From assembly GCA_037127255.1 (NCBI GenBank), contig JBANSL010000009.1, forward strand, positions 22,396,475-22,460,474: a stretch of DNA of 64,000 bases, written 5' to 3'. Position 1 is the first letter of the stretch; each line of letters opens with the position of its first letter. Shown here piece by piece: positions 62,922 through 64,000 of this stretch. This stretch comes from Persicaria tinctoria. Taxonomy: Eukaryota > Streptophyta > Magnoliopsida > Caryophyllales > Polygonaceae. The notes under the pieces are model-generated. The model was not told the DNA's origin. It made no database searches and saw nothing but the letters and a program-made list of their open reading frames with translations. Made by a program: the position numbers and the translations under genes.

Positions 62922-64000
62922 TTTGATTGATTTGGTTTACTAATTAGTAGGATAAATGAAAAAAGAGTTTAATCGAATAGTTTGAATAATGAAAAAGAAA
63001 TTGAAAAAAATAGGGTTTTAGGATGGAAATTGGAGGGAAAAAAATTAAAAGGGAAAATTTTGAGAAAAAACGTGATTGGTCATAAAGGAGTGAAGAGTGG
63101 AGAGAGCATCACGTAAGTAAAAGTATTCTAAATTAAGTATATAACTAGTATAATCCCCGCGCCATGGCGCGATTTATAATAAATAAAGTAATGAAGGTAG
63201 ACTTGAAATCTTTAAGAAAATGGTAAGAATGTTAACCATAAAGTTAGGCACCATAAAAAGGTTTTTAATTAAGATATTATATTGATATAGATTATTAATA
63301 TTGTAATATATAAAGATTTAAATATAGATTAATAGTAGACATTAGATTTAATTCAATATTTTGATTTAAACCCAATAGTTAGTAAATGGGTAAATAAAAT
63401 AAAAGGGGAGAAAATGTAAATGTATGAAAGAGATGAATAGAAACAAAAATTGTTATTAGTTAAAAAAATTTAAATTAAGGAGGTGTTGACACACCATCAA
63501 AAATATTCTAAATTAAGATATTATATAGATAATATTTTGAATTAAACCCAATGGTTAGTAAATGGGTAAAAAAAGAAAATTAAAAGAAAAAACGTGATTG
63601 AGTGAAAAGGAGCGAAACGTGGAGAGGCTGCCACGTAGGCGTAAAGTATTCTGAAGTAAGTAATTATATAGATATAGATGGTTAGTAAATGAGCAAAAAA
63701 AAATTAAAATAAAAAACGTGATTGGGTGAAAAGGAGTGAAACGTGGAGAGGCTGCCACGTAGGCGTAAAGTATTCTGAATTAAGTAATTATATAGATAAT
63801 AATAATAATAGTATACTAGTACAATTCTCGTACCTTGGCGTGATTTTCTAAAACTCAAATCTTAATAATATAAAAAAATAATATTATAAAATATTAATAA
63901 AAGTATCTTATAATTCTCTCAGGATAAAAATCATAAAAATCTTTACCATAAATGTATCTTATAATTCTCTCAGAATTTTTTTTTTAAATCTCATATAAAT

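Larger units (their letters stand above)
61677..64000. repeat. ~0.6-kb repeat units in tandem
   Basis: Units begin near 61677, 63145 and 63813 with a related phrase (AATYCYCGC..C.TGGCGYGATTT; in the second unit a 14-bp palindrome CGCGCCATGGCGCG). They end with CACGTAGGCGTAAAGTATTCTGAATTAAGTA-type sequence. Unit 1 is split by the Mutator MITE. Unit 2 holds an internal ~125-bp duplication (63560-63680 and 63690-63800). No coding sequence seen. Confidence 0.55.

Noticed and set aside
61677..63812. Helitron ends
   Set aside because: TC start and CTAGT-like end can be picked, but no 3' hairpin was found and termini are not fixed.

Overview
The window looks like repeat-rich nuclear DNA of a eudicot plant. 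The evidence is spliced genes with GT-AG introns, plant-type LTR retrotransposons (Athila-like, Copia, a coding-free mini element), a plant LINE, Mutator, CACTA and Stowaway elements, an endogenous pararetrovirus and a plant GH1 beta-glucosidase gene. I cannot name the species. No prokaryotic features, CRISPR arrays or rRNA genes are seen.

Layout. 1-0.17 kb: Stowaway end. 0.66-0.92 kb: Copia gag scrap. 1.2-7.8 kb: a Mutator-like (MULE-type) region with a GRF zinc-finger gene fragment and a 5'-truncated LINE that has 15-bp target duplications. 8.9-11.4 kb: a broken DUF1985-type gene of the kind carried by plant MULEs. 11.4-27.6 kb: a nest. A minus-strand, gag-pro-only Athila-like element (element B, LTR 11444-22200 and 26927-27619) carries in its left LTR a plus-strand Athila-like element (element A, 11526-20183, target duplication CCTCC). 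27.6-30.6 kb: a duplicated non-coding segment, its first copy split by a TIR element. 30.6-40 kb: a decayed endogenous pararetrovirus (coat zinc finger, movement protein, protease, RT, a downstream ORF, promoter), cut by a three-LTR mini-retrotransposon array (36150-39011, duplication GACAC). 40.1-44.5 kb: a gag-less Copia element. 44.5-48.6 kb: a sparse region with a tRNA-like sequence, one candidate exon, a CACTA end and an intact Stowaway MITE. 48.8-61.3 kb: a 13-exon minus-strand GH1 beta-glucosidase gene. 61.4-64 kb: repeat units around a 0.9-kb Mutator MITE.

The only clearly intact host gene is the beta-glucosidase. Its 13 exons total 1608 nt (535 aa plus stop) with both catalytic glutamates, although its introns hold a full-length Copia element (intron 10), a gene-fragment-carrying Mutator element (intron 4) and a MITE (intron 2). 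Most other coding sequence is decayed; the exceptions are the 461-aa ORF of element A and the open parts of element B gag-pro.

Most unusual signals: (i) each Athila-like element carries its own short motif scattered through LTR, coding and non-coding parts (GACGCGCCCGCGCTG-like in A, TCGANNTCGA in B); (ii) a Mutator family with GTCATCA-rich subterminal arrays, one member with captured kinesin and lectin-receptor fragments; (iii) a pararetrovirus whose movement-protein-like segment follows the coat zinc finger; (iv) a coding-free LTR-internal-LTR-internal-LTR array.
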